A DNA stretch of 64,000 nucleotides from Mycolicibacterium tusciae JS617 (GTDB taxonomy: Bacteria; Actinomycetota; Actinomycetes; Mycobacteriales; Mycobacteriaceae), in NCBI RefSeq assembly GCF_000243415.2, contig NZ_KI912270.1, positions 1,302,001 through 1,366,000 on the forward strand, in the 5' to 3' direction. Below, piece by piece: positions 55,376-64,000 of the stretch. The notes under the pieces were generated by a model, which did no database searches, was not told the DNA's origin, and worked only from the letters and a program-made list of their open reading frames with translations. Each line of letters opens with the position of its first letter. Position 1 is the stretch's first letter. Made by a program: the position numbers and the translations under genes.

Positions 55376-56007
55376 GAAACCGCCTCCGTCAGATAGTCCT
55401 CGAGTACCTGCCGAACCGCGGCCCTGCCACGGTGCAACAGCACCCTCTGGTTGGCTGTGCTGATGTCGAGGAGCTCGCACACCTCTGCCGAGTCGAACCC
55501 GAGCATGTCGCGCAGTGAGATCACGATCCGCTGCCGTTCGGGCAGCCTGTCGATTTCGCGGCGAGCGACGTCGACGAGTTCATGGCCCAGCAGAGAACCT
55601 TCGGGGGTATCGGGAAACGGCGACGGCACGTCGTCGGGTCTCCAGTGACCGGGATACGGATCGTCGCCGCCGCGGAACCGGGCCGGGTCCACAGTGCCGC
55701 CGGTGTGGGCCTCGATCGCCGCATCGGCATCGCGTCGCTCCCTGGCGCCGCGCGCCTTGGCGATGTTGATCATCACGCTGAAAAGCCAAGTGCGCAGCGA
55801 TGATCGGTTCTCGAACCTGTCGATCCCCTTTACCAGTGCGATCCACGTCTCCTGTACGACCTCTTCGGCGATCTCGTGGCTCGGCACGTATCCGCGGGCG
55901 ACACGCAGCATCGACGGCGTGTGCCGGTCGACCAGCTGCGCGAACGCTGTCTGGTCACCGTCGCGTAGTGCGGCGATCAGCCCGGACTCGTTCACCGCAG
56001 CGGTCAC
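55372..56007 (-). CDS. ECF RNA polymerase sigma factor
   Basis: A 211-residue sigma-70 family factor of the extracytoplasmic-function group. Region 2 is FAQLVDRHTPSMLRVARGYV and EEVVQETWIALVKGIDRFEN. An acidic linker (GHWRPDDVPSPFPDTPEG) follows, then region 4 (IDRLPERQRIVISLRDMLG, SAEVCELLDISTANQRVLLHRGR). GTG 56007 overlaps the upstream hypothetical gene's stop (GTGA). The anti-sigma factor is encoded next and a thioredoxin follows, so a thiol-stress regulon is likely. Confidence 0.92.
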   Translation of the reverse strand: MTAAVNESGLIAALRDGDQTAFAQLVDRHTPSMLRVARGYVPSHEIAEEVVQETWIALVKGIDRFENRSSLRTWLFSVMINIAKARGARERRDADAAIEAHTGGTVDPARFRGGDDPYPGHWRPDDVPSPFPDTPEGSLLGHELVDVARREIDRLPERQRIVISLRDMLGFDSAEVCELLDISTANQRVLLHRGRAAVRQVLEDYLTEAVS

Positions 56008-56642
56008 GGCTGCTTCGACAACTCTCGGCGGCCGCGGTCGAAGAAGTCGGCGATACGACTGGTCAGAGCGTCGACATCGACGCTGCGGTCGAGCGAGTAC
56101 AGAGCGCCGAACGGCGCGTTCCAGAACTCGCCGGCAGGCACCGACCACGGGCCCACGTACGCGTACGGCATCGGGTGCTGCTCGTCCCCCGCGGATACGC
56201 CGTAGTTGACCTCGCCCTCGGTCACCGCGACGTCGAAATGTTCGGGCCACAGCACTGGATGGCTTTCGGGCAGAAAGCTCTTCAGGGCATACCCGCCCGC
56301 ATAGTGGCTCCGGTTCACCCACTCGGTGGCTTCCGGGTCGAGCCTCAGATCGGTGTTGGGCGGTAGTGGGTCGACGATCGTGTAGACCCCCTCCGGTGGA
56401 CCCGCGACGATGCCCGCAGCCGCGGCGATCGAACTCAACGGGCCCTCCAACGGCACCGCGTCATTCGGCAGGACCAGCTCTCTACCGTGCACCGCGACAG
56501 GGATGGTCACCGCGGCGAAGCCGTCGGGACGCACAGCCAGCCGGATCGTCCCCGACGACCGGTACTGCGGGCCGGCTATCAGGCTTTCGGCCACCCCGCG
56601 CAGCTGGCGGCGGGTCCCGACATATTTCGCCTCGAAGCTCAC
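56004..56642 (-). CDS. conserved hypothetical protein upstream of the sigma factor
   Basis: A 212-residue soluble protein of unrecognised family, beginning MSFEAKYVGTRRQLRGVAE. It has two parts, a beta-rich N-terminal half and a C-terminal half with WSVPAGEFWNAPFGALYSLD, and ends in a Arg/Ser-rich helix. No membrane segment or catalytic motif is evident. It is translationally coupled to the sigma factor, suggesting a linked role in sensing or in the regulated response. Confidence 0.78.
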   Translation of the reverse strand: MSFEAKYVGTRRQLRGVAESLIAGPQYRSSGTIRLAVRPDGFAAVTIPVAVHGRELVLPNDAVPLEGPLSSIAAAAGIVAGPPEGVYTIVDPLPPNTDLRLDPEATEWVNRSHYAGGYALKSFLPESHPVLWPEHFDVAVTEGEVNYGVSAGDEQHPMPYAYVGPWSVPAGEFWNAPFGALYSLDRSVDVDALTSRIADFFDRGRRELSKQP

Positions 56643-56672
56643 ACTGACTGAGTTACCAGATAACGCCGGGCG

Positions 56673-57218
56673 TTACGCAGACTTTTGGGCCAACGCTGCG
56701 GCCCGGTCGGCGTTGGCCAACAATTGCGCCTGCCACTTCGGCATCCAGAACACCTCAACTGCGAGCGCCACCAGATAAATGGCCGATGCCACCGTATTGC
56801 CCCACGAGCCGTATACGGCGTCCCACACCGCCACCCCTACCCCGACGGCGAGAACGAAAATGAGCACCCAGCGCAACCACCGCCCGGTCTCGGCTGCGTC
56901 GTGCAACCCGCGGCTGTAGTCGATGACCGGCGCCGACAGTCGAGCGTCGTCGACGCGCTCACCCCGCCGCACCGCGCGAGCCACCGCTAGCCGCTGCGCG
57001 CCGGACAGATCCTTCGCACCCGGCCAGTACCGCGCCATGCGGCGGGCCATCCAGATTCCGTAGAACGCGCCGACGACTACGAGCACTATGACACCCGAGA
57101 TCCAGAAGCCCGAATCAAGCCATGCCAGCGCGCCAGCGCAGGGCCCGACGGCGCCGCCGGTTGTCAGCGCCCGACGAGCGAATCCACCCCGCCACACCGC
57201 CGCCGGAATCGTGACCAC
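56673..57218 (-). CDS. hypothetical membrane protein with two or three helices
   Basis: About 180 residues with hydrophobic helices near SGVIVLVVVGAFYGIWM, WVLIFVLAVGVGVAVWDA and TVASAIYLVALAVEVFW, and charged loops. An in-frame start at 57266 would overlap the MOSC gene's 3' end, and GTG 57218 is a compromise; the true start is not certain. No family is recognised. Confidence 0.6.
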   Translation of the reverse strand: MVTIPAAVWRGGFARRALTTGGAVGPCAGALAWLDSGFWISGVIVLVVVGAFYGIWMARRMARYWPGAKDLSGAQRLAVARAVRRGERVDDARLSAPVIDYSRGLHDAAETGRWLRWVLIFVLAVGVGVAVWDAVYGSWGNTVASAIYLVALAVEVFWMPKWQAQLLANADRAAALAQKSA

Positions 57219-57246
57219 GCGACACAGTGTGACGGATCCCGACGGT

Positions 57247-58947
57247 TCACAGGTCCAACACGACACCGGAACACGGTTGGGCCGAACAGATCAGCACCGA
57301 CCCCTCCGCGGGCAACTCGAGGGGCGGCTGCCGATAGGTGATTGTTCCGTCCACCAATGGCGTGACGCAGATATGACACACCCCGCTGCGGCACGAGAAC
57401 CGTGTCGGGACATCGCAGGCCTCGGCGAGTTCGAGCATGCTGCCGTAGTTCTCCGACCAGTTGACGGTGATCCCGCTGCGCGCGAACGACACTGCCGGGC
57501 CCGTTCCGGGCGGCCCGTCGGGCAGGTGTGGCATCCGGTGCGGCCTATCCGTGATGCCGGGGTTGATCGGCGGTAGCGCGCCGAAAAGTTCGGAGCGAAT
57601 CTGCGACTCGCCGAGCCCCGCTCCCGCCAGCGCGCTACGCATGTCAGCCATGAACGGTTGAGGCCCGCACAAATATGCAACCGCGTTGTGGGGCAGTCCG
57701 AGCGCCGCAACCGCCGCCGCGTCGGGTCTGCCGGACTCTGCCGTGAAGAACACTCGCTGGCGTGCATTGGCCAGCGAGTCGATCAGCTCGCCGACTTCCC
57801 CGCCGAAGGCGAGGGTCTGCGCGTCACGCGTGATGTGCAGCCACCAGATTTCGCGCTCGCTGTGCTGCGCGCCGAGTGCGTGCAGCATCGCGAGAACCGG
57901 GGTGACACCGATGCCCGCCGAGACGAAAATGACCGGAACGGTGTCGTCGTCCAGGTAGAAGTCACCGCGAGGGGCCGCGGCGTCCACAGCGGTCCCGGCA
58001 CGGACGTTGGCATGGATCCACCCGCTCACGCGGCCATGGTCTTCACGCTTCACGCTGATCCGATACCGCGCGCCCGAACTCGACAGCGAATAACTGCGCA
58101 GTGGCGCAGGTTCGCCGTCGGGAACCCGCAGCGTCAGGAACTGACCCGGCCGCGCGGCAGGCAGCGCCCCGCCGTCAGACGCCTCCAGTTCGATGGACAG
58201 GACGGCCGCGCTTTCGCGGCGCGTTTGCGCGACGCGCAGTGTGCGGAAGCCGTGCCACCCCGGTTCGACACCTACGGGCGCCGGTGTCGCACCCGCAGGA
58301 TTACCCTGGGCTGCAAGCAATTCGGTGAAGGACTGCCGCCAGCCCGGGCTCAACGCAGGCAGGTCGACCGCCTTGCGGAGCATGCCGACGTCTCGGTCCG
58401 GGAGATACAGCAGCGCATCGATATCGGCGACACTCAGTTGGTGGCGACCCCGCCGCGTGCGCACGATCTCGTCGCCCGCCGCGACATGGCCTTCGCTGAT
58501 GACACGAAAATAGAATCCCGGACGGTGATGGGCGACAAGCAGATTCGGCATTTCGGGCTCGCCGAGTCGCATACCGACCCGAAAGCACGTCACCCGCGGC
58601 TGCGTGACCTCGAACTCGGCGTCCCCGATGCGGTACCTATCGCCGATGCACACCTCGTCGTCGCCGAGACCGGTGATCGTGAAGTTCTCGCCGAACATGC
58701 CGGGCGTCAAGTCGTCGCGCCCGAAGTGGCGCCGCCAATGGTCGTAGGACTCTGTTTGGTACACCATGACCGCGCGTTGTTCGCCGCCGTGACCGCCGAG
58801 GTCGCCCTGTCCATCACCGTCGACGTTCAGCCGTCGCACCATCACCGGTCCATCCACCGGGCCCTTGTAAATGCCGGTGTGGACGGTCTTGTCCCGCCAC
58901 GCCACGTCGGCGGGCATCCCGACGTTGACGGACACCAGAACACTCAC
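57247..58947 (-). CDS. MOSC domain - ferredoxin reductase - 2Fe-2S fusion protein
   Basis: A 566-residue three-part oxidoreductase. The MOSC domain (about 1-170, DGDGQGDLGGHGGEQRAVMV) may carry molybdenum cofactor through its cysteine TCFR. The FNR-like part has the FAD motif LRSYSLSSS and the NAD(P) motif VSAGIGVTPVLAMLHALG (about 235-440). A C-terminal [2Fe-2S] ferredoxin has CRSGVCHIC and a final cysteine (about 480-566). Similar fusions (YiiM-YcbX type) reduce N-hydroxylated compounds. Its stop overlaps nothing on the 3' side; its start is coupled to the CGNR gene (ATGA). Confidence 0.93.
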   Translation of the reverse strand: MSVLVSVNVGMPADVAWRDKTVHTGIYKGPVDGPVMVRRLNVDGDGQGDLGGHGGEQRAVMVYQTESYDHWRRHFGRDDLTPGMFGENFTITGLGDDEVCIGDRYRIGDAEFEVTQPRVTCFRVGMRLGEPEMPNLLVAHHRPGFYFRVISEGHVAAGDEIVRTRRGRHQLSVADIDALLYLPDRDVGMLRKAVDLPALSPGWRQSFTELLAAQGNPAGATPAPVGVEPGWHGFRTLRVAQTRRESAAVLSIELEASDGGALPAARPGQFLTLRVPDGEPAPLRSYSLSSSGARYRISVKREDHGRVSGWIHANVRAGTAVDAAAPRGDFYLDDDTVPVIFVSAGIGVTPVLAMLHALGAQHSEREIWWLHITRDAQTLAFGGEVGELIDSLANARQRVFFTAESGRPDAAAVAALGLPHNAVAYLCGPQPFMADMRSALAGAGLGESQIRSELFGALPPINPGITDRPHRMPHLPDGPPGTGPAVSFARSGITVNWSENYGSMLELAEACDVPTRFSCRSGVCHICVTPLVDGTITYRQPPLELPAEGSVLICSAQPCSGVVLDL

Positions 58948-59468
58948 ACGTCACCTCCCGTGCGGGCACGGCGGTAGTGCCTACGGGCCTTCATCCGGTT
59001 GCCACAGATGGCCATTGAACACCACCTCGCGGTGTTGGGCTTGCTGCGGTCGATGAGGAACAGCCGGCACTCCGAGTTCGCACACGGGCGTAGCCGCCCT
59101 GGACTGGAGATTCGCAGCGCATCCCAGGCCAGGACCGCGCGCGCCGCGCCGGTGGCGCCACCGTCGACGTCCAGTCGCCAGTCCAATCCGTCGGCCGCCG
59201 CGATGGGCCGCAGACGAACGTCTTCGACGAACCGCTTCAGCGCCTTGGGGCCGACCTCGCCACGCACCACCTTCTGCAGGACCGAGCGCGCTTGCCGCAG
59301 TGCCGCCCACTCCCCCTTGGTCGTAATGACTCCGTGAGTGCGCATCCAGGCTTTCGACGCCCTTGGATCGGCCAGCAGATCCTGCACGATTCCGTCGACC
59401 ACAGGCGTTGTGTTGAGCAGGTCCAGCAACAACGTCTCGTCCGACGGGTCAACCGCCACCAAATCCAT
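58944..59468 (-). CDS. CGNR zinc-finger transcriptional regulator
   Basis: A 174-residue protein. An ABATE-like N-terminal domain (ETLLLDLLNTTPVVDG) is followed by a C-terminal CGNR zinc finger of about 45 residues: CANSEC then ARWCSMAICGNRMKARRHYRR. The class is DNA-binding and typically controls its neighbours. It overlaps the MOSC fusion gene (ATGA) and is divergent from the hydrolase operon across about 86 bp, so it could regulate both. Confidence 0.92.
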   Translation of the reverse strand: MDLVAVDPSDETLLLDLLNTTPVVDGIVQDLLADPRASKAWMRTHGVITTKGEWAALRQARSVLQKVVRGEVGPKALKRFVEDVRLRPIAAADGLDWRLDVDGGATGAARAVLAWDALRISSPGRLRPCANSECRLFLIDRSKPNTARWCSMAICGNRMKARRHYRRARTGGDV

Positions 59469-59554
59469 ATCTAACCTCCCAATCGCTGTTGACAGGTTAC
59501 ATCGGAAAGGGGTTCACTGTCACTAACCGATAAAACAATCCAAAGGAGTTAGTC

Positions 59555-60439
59555 ATGGGAGTTCATCATCGCTACGCCACCGTGGACGGCCATCGGCTGT
59601 TCTATCGCGAAGCGGGTCCGCAGGATGCCCCGACGCTGGTCCTGCTGCACGGCTTCCCGACAAGTTCGTTCATGTTCCGCGATCTGATCCCCCGGCTGGC
59701 CGACGCCTATCACGTGATCGCGCCGGATCACCTCGGCTTCGGACTGTCCGACGCGCCCGCCATTGCGGAATTCGACTACACCTTTGACGCGCTGACCGAC
59801 CTCACCGAAGGACTGCTCGACCAGCTGGGCCTGACTCGATCCGCGATCTACGTTCAGGATTACGGCGCCCCCATCGGATGGCGGCTCGCCCTGCGGCGTC
59901 CGCAGGCGATCAGCGCGATCGTCACGCAGAACGGCAATGGCTACGACGAGGGATTCGTCGAAAGCTTCTGGACGACGGTCTGGGACTACCAGCGCGAACA
60001 GACCCCCGACACCGAGGCCGGTGTTCGCAGCGCGCTTGACGTCGAGGGAATCAGGTGGCAGTACGTCACCGGCGTCGGCGACGAGTCACTCGTGAGCCCC
60101 GACACGTGGATCCATGACGCTGCCTTGGTGGCCCGCCCGGGAAATGACCAGATCCAACTGAAGCTGTTCCGCGACTATGCGACCAATGCACCGTTGTACC
60201 CGGCGCTGCACGACTACCTACGGACCAGCAGGGTGCCGGTGCTCGCGGTGTGGGGCCGCGGCGATCCGATCTTCGGCCCCGACGGCGCCCGCGCCTTCGA
60301 AAAGGACGCACACTACGCCGAGGTCCACCTGCTCGACGGTGGCCACTTCCTGCTCGACGGTGGCCACTTCCTGCTCGAGACCGCGGCCGAAGAGGTCTCC
60401 GATTTGATGCACGCATTCCTGCAACGAGTCAATGCGTAA
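59555..60439 (+). CDS. alpha/beta hydrolase (epoxide hydrolase/haloalkane dehalogenase-like)
   Basis: A 294-residue alpha/beta hydrolase. It has oxyanion motif HGFPTSS and a nucleophile elbow VQDYGAPIG with Asp102, as in epoxide hydrolases and haloalkane dehalogenases. The Trp after the nucleophile and the Asn/Trp halide pair of true dehalogenases are absent. The catalytic-His motif DGGHFLL occurs twice in tandem (His264 and His271) because of a 21-bp duplication. It is the first gene of a four-gene operon. Confidence 0.88.
   Translation: MGVHHRYATVDGHRLFYREAGPQDAPTLVLLHGFPTSSFMFRDLIPRLADAYHVIAPDHLGFGLSDAPAIAEFDYTFDALTDLTEGLLDQLGLTRSAIYVQDYGAPIGWRLALRRPQAISAIVTQNGNGYDEGFVESFWTTVWDYQREQTPDTEAGVRSALDVEGIRWQYVTGVGDESLVSPDTWIHDAALVARPGNDQIQLKLFRDYATNAPLYPALHDYLRTSRVPVLAVWGRGDPIFGPDGARAFEKDAHYAEVHLLDGGHFLLDGGHFLLETAAEEVSDLMHAFLQRVNA
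60329..60378 (+). repeat. 21-bp tandem duplication inside the hydrolase gene
   Basis: A unit encoding LLDGGHF (60329-60349) is followed by an exact copy (60350-60370) and the first 8 bases of a third. The frame is kept, adding seven residues across the catalytic histidine loop. The two copies are identical in nucleotide sequence, which suggests a recent event or an assembly artefact. Confidence 0.9.
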
Positions 60440-60462
60440 GGCTCCAGAGAAGGGAAACGACA

Positions 60463-61341
60463 ATGGGATTGGCATGGCAACAAGGCCCGCTGGCCGTGGG
60501 AACGATCGGTCGCTTCCTGACCGCAGAACCGATGCCCGAACACCTCCTGTTCGCCGAGCCTCTGCGCCGACGGATGCGGGTGCGGCTCGGCGACGACTGG
60601 ATAGCCGACAGCGAGAACGTCTTGGCGCTTCACGAACCGGGGCGCTACCCCGTCGCGTACTTTCCGCTCAACGATGTCCTTGACGGCGTTCTGGTCGCCG
60701 AAGATCGGATCACCCAGCACGGCGACCTCGGCGACATGCAGTGGTACACCGTGGTCGTCGGCGAGCGCCGACTCCTTCATGCCGCCTGGCAGCACACGGC
60801 ACTGCCGGCCTATGCCACCGAACTCACGCACCGCGTCGCGTTCGCGTGGCGGGCCATGGACGGCTTCTACGAAGAGGACGACCGCATCGTCGGGCACGCG
60901 GCGGATCCGTACCATCGGGTTGACATCCGGAACACCTCACGCCATCTGCTGGTCCGCGATGGCGACCGGGTGATCGCCGATACCCGTCGCCCGGTCGTGC
61001 TGTACGAATCCGGCTTCGCGCCGCGCTGGTATGTTCCGCGCGAGGATATCGACGAGGCACAACTCGAACACGTTGAGGGCCAGACATTCTGCCCGTACAA
61101 GGGGCTGGCCGACTACTACACGATCGGTGACCACAAGCAGGCGGCCTGGTCGTACATCGACGCGTGGCAAGAGTCCGCTCGCATCAGCAACCTGGTCTCC
61201 TTCGAAGCCGACAAGATCGAGGTCTGGCTCGAAGATCGGCGCCTGCATCTCGAACCGGGACAATCCGTCGTCGCGCACGGTGTCGACCGCGGCCTGGACT
61301 CCGACGAGGTGCTGCGAAACCGTGCACGGAGCGCACCGTGA
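60463..61341 (+). CDS. DUF427-domain protein (two repeats)
   Basis: A 292-residue protein containing two DUF427 units, each with a VRLGDDWIADSEN- or RDGDRVIADTRRP-type strand and a WYVPREDI-like segment. The second ends with TFCPYKGLADYYTIGD, typical of the family. DUF427 proteins are small beta-barrels of unknown enzymology. AGAAGGG precedes the ATG. It follows the hydrolase by 23 bp and is coupled to the VOC gene. Confidence 0.88.
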   Translation: MGLAWQQGPLAVGTIGRFLTAEPMPEHLLFAEPLRRRMRVRLGDDWIADSENVLALHEPGRYPVAYFPLNDVLDGVLVAEDRITQHGDLGDMQWYTVVVGERRLLHAAWQHTALPAYATELTHRVAFAWRAMDGFYEEDDRIVGHAADPYHRVDIRNTSRHLLVRDGDRVIADTRRPVVLYESGFAPRWYVPREDIDEAQLEHVEGQTFCPYKGLADYYTIGDHKQAAWSYIDAWQESARISNLVSFEADKIEVWLEDRRLHLEPGQSVVAHGVDRGLDSDEVLRNRARSAP

Positions 61342-61772
61342 AAGCCACACTGGAAGTTGTGATCCTGCCCGTTTCGGACCCGGACAAGGCATTGGATTTC
61401 TACCGCGAAAAACTCGGCTTCACGCTCGACGTCGACTACGCACACGCACCAGACTTCCGCGTCGTCCAGCTCACCCCGCCAGGGTCGAGCACATCGATAC
61501 AGTTCGGCGAAGGGCTCACCGACGCACGTCCCGGCTCGGTGCAGGGTCTGTACCTCGTGGTCGACGACATCACAGCGGTGCGCGAGGAATTGGTCAATCA
61601 CGGCGTCGGCGTGACTTCAATCCGGCACAAAGACGTCGACAGTGGACAGTGGCGCGGGCGTTTTCGCCTTGGCGCGGATCCAGATAGGTCCGACTACGCC
61701 AGCTTCGCCGACTTCAGCGATCCCGACGGCAATACCTGGGTCCTTCAGGAGCGTGGCAACCGAGATGAATGA
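61338..61772 (+). CDS. VOC-family (glyoxalase/dioxygenase fold) protein
   Basis: A 144-residue protein of the vicinal-oxygen-chelate fold with two beta-alpha-beta-beta-beta modules: VVILPVSDPDKALDFYREKLGF and VDDITAVREELVNHGVGV, closing with FADFSDPDGNTWVLQE, whose Glu may bind metal. Function is not assignable. GTG 61338 overlaps the DUF427 stop (GTGA). Confidence 0.88.
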   Translation: MKATLEVVILPVSDPDKALDFYREKLGFTLDVDYAHAPDFRVVQLTPPGSSTSIQFGEGLTDARPGSVQGLYLVVDDITAVREELVNHGVGVTSIRHKDVDSGQWRGRFRLGADPDRSDYASFADFSDPDGNTWVLQERGNRDE

Positions 61773-62442
61773 CCGTCCATCGGTTCTGGTGTTCGACGTG
61801 AACGAAACCCTGATCGACATCACGTCACTCGAGCCCGTTTTCGAGAGGATCTACGGCGACCGCGGCGTGCTACGCGAATGGTTCAACCAGCTCGTCATGT
61901 ACTCGATGACGGCCACCCTGTCGAACAACTACGTCGACTTCTTCAGCCTCGGGCAGGCCGTTCTGCGGATGATCGGCGACACCCGGCAGGTGCCGATCAC
62001 CGAGGGTGATCTCGACGAACTCGCATACGGCATGCGCACGATGCCCGCCCACTCCGATGTCGCCGACGGGCTGACGGCGCTGGACGAGCAGGGCTATCGG
62101 CTGGTGACCCTCACCAATTCACCGCCGAAACCGGGTATGCCGACGCCGCTGGAGAACGCCGGCCTCGCACCGTTCTTCGAAAAGCAGTTCAGCGTCGATA
62201 GGTGGCGGGTGTTCAAGCCCTCCCCGCAGCTCTATACCGGCGTTGCCGACGAACTGGGGGTGGCGCCGCCGGACTGCATGATGGTCGCGGCCCACGCGTG
62301 GGACACCATCGGTGCGCAGTCGGCGGGGTTCCGCGGCGCGCTGATCACCCGCCCGGGCAACGCCGCACTGCCCACAGACCAGTTACCTCAACCGGATGTG
62401 GTCGCCACGGACCTGCGTGACCTGGTCGAGCGGCTCCGCTAG
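61765..62442 (+). CDS. haloacid dehalogenase type II family hydrolase
   Basis: A 225-residue HAD-superfamily enzyme. The nucleophile motif is VFDVNETLID (Asp11), motif II is VTLTNSPP, a Lys lies in VFKPSPQLY, and the acidic motif IV is in MMVAAHAWDTIGAQ. This fits the L-2-haloacid dehalogenase class, but a phosphatase or other role is possible. ATG 61765 overlaps the VOC stop by 8 bp. Final gene of the hydrolase operon. Confidence 0.88.
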   Translation: MNDRPSVLVFDVNETLIDITSLEPVFERIYGDRGVLREWFNQLVMYSMTATLSNNYVDFFSLGQAVLRMIGDTRQVPITEGDLDELAYGMRTMPAHSDVADGLTALDEQGYRLVTLTNSPPKPGMPTPLENAGLAPFFEKQFSVDRWRVFKPSPQLYTGVADELGVAPPDCMMVAAHAWDTIGAQSAGFRGALITRPGNAALPTDQLPQPDVVATDLRDLVERLR

Positions 62443-62457
62443 GCGACGGCCGCTGTT

Positions 62458-62782
62458 TCAGACTGTGAAGCCCAGCGCGCGGAGCTGTTCGCGGCCGTCC
62501 TCGGTGATCTTGTCGGGGCCCCACGGCGGGTTCCAGACCCAGTTGATCTTGATCTCCTTGACCAGGCCGCTGCCCACAAGCGCGGTCCGCGACTGGTCTT
62601 CGATCACATCGGTCAACGGGCAGGCAGCCGACGTCAGCGTCATATCGATCAACGCGACGTTGCCCTGCTCCCCTCGCTCAACGTTCAGGCCGTAGACGAG
62701 ACCGAGGTCGACGACGTTGATCCCGAGTTCCGGGTCGACGACGTCGCGCATCGCCTCCTCGAGGTCGGCGAGCATCTCCTCG

Positions 62783-62805
<23 letters not shown>
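62458..62805 (-). CDS. sufT: metal-sulfur cluster assembly factor (SufT-like, DUF59)
   Basis: A 115-residue DUF59 protein (MIP18/SufT type): LEEAMRDVVDPELGINVVDLGLVYG and LTSAACPLTDVIEDQ with one conserved cysteine. It assists maturation of Fe-S proteins. ATG 62805 has GAGGAGA a few bases upstream and overlaps sufU by 23 bp. It matches Rv1466 at the end of the mycobacterial SUF operon. Confidence 0.94.

Positions 62806-64000
<1,195 letters not shown>

Overview
The window is high-GC actinobacterial DNA. Gene content and order point to a Mycobacterium/Mycolicibacterium chromosome. From about 11.6 kb to the end it largely follows, in inverted orientation, the M. tuberculosis segment around Rv1547 to Rv1464: dnaE1, lspA, ansA, dinB, ileS, then lipL, meaB, mutB, mutA, the SPFH/NfeD pair, hemH, inhA, fabG1, the VWA/DUF58/MoxR set, ripB, ripA, acn, the ABC-F gene, echA12, thioredoxin, and the SUF genes. 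All functions below are read from protein motifs and synteny; nothing was searched against a database.

Layout. 0-0.6 kb: 5' part of an IS110-family transposase running off the window edge. 0.6-5.3 kb: a cytochrome P450 divergent from a large cyclase/NB-ARC/LuxR regulator. 5.3-8.6 kb: a translationally coupled recombinase module (active-type tyrosine recombinase, small XRE protein, zinc-ribbon protein, degenerate recombinase) with a repeat-rich leader. The last two genes look like one gene split by a single-G deletion. 8.6-22.4 kb: small membrane proteins, a methyltransferase, dnaE1, rarD, a pseudouridine synthase, lspA, ansA, dinB and an F420-type oxidoreductase. 22.4-29 kb: ileS behind a T-box leader, an orphan condensation-domain-like protein, an HTH/seven-TM pair, and lipL. 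29-38 kb: the methylmalonyl-CoA mutase operon with its GTPase, a TVP38 protein, and SPFH/NfeD.

38-48 kb holds the cell-envelope core. The fabG1-inhA-hemH operon has a recognisable fabG1 promoter. A MoxR1-DUF58-VWA-VWA operon carries two VWA paralogues in tandem. ripA and ripB encode NlpC/P60 peptidoglycan hydrolases, with GTCACA repeats upstream of ripA. A degraded IS200/IS605 tnpB remnant lies between the Rv1476-type gene and acn. 48-55 kb: aconitase with its TetR partner, an ABC-F protein, echA12 and thioredoxin.

55-64 kb: an ECF sigma factor with a zinc anti-sigma factor of the redox-sensitive type; a MOSC-ferredoxin-reductase fusion coupled to a CGNR regulator; a divergent four-gene operon (alpha/beta hydrolase, DUF427, VOC, haloacid-dehalogenase-type); and sufT-sufU-sufS, the last cut by the window end. 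The most unusual observations are the split recombinase module, a 21-bp in-frame tandem duplication of the catalytic-His motif in the alpha/beta hydrolase, and the tnpB relic with its terminal-type hairpin.
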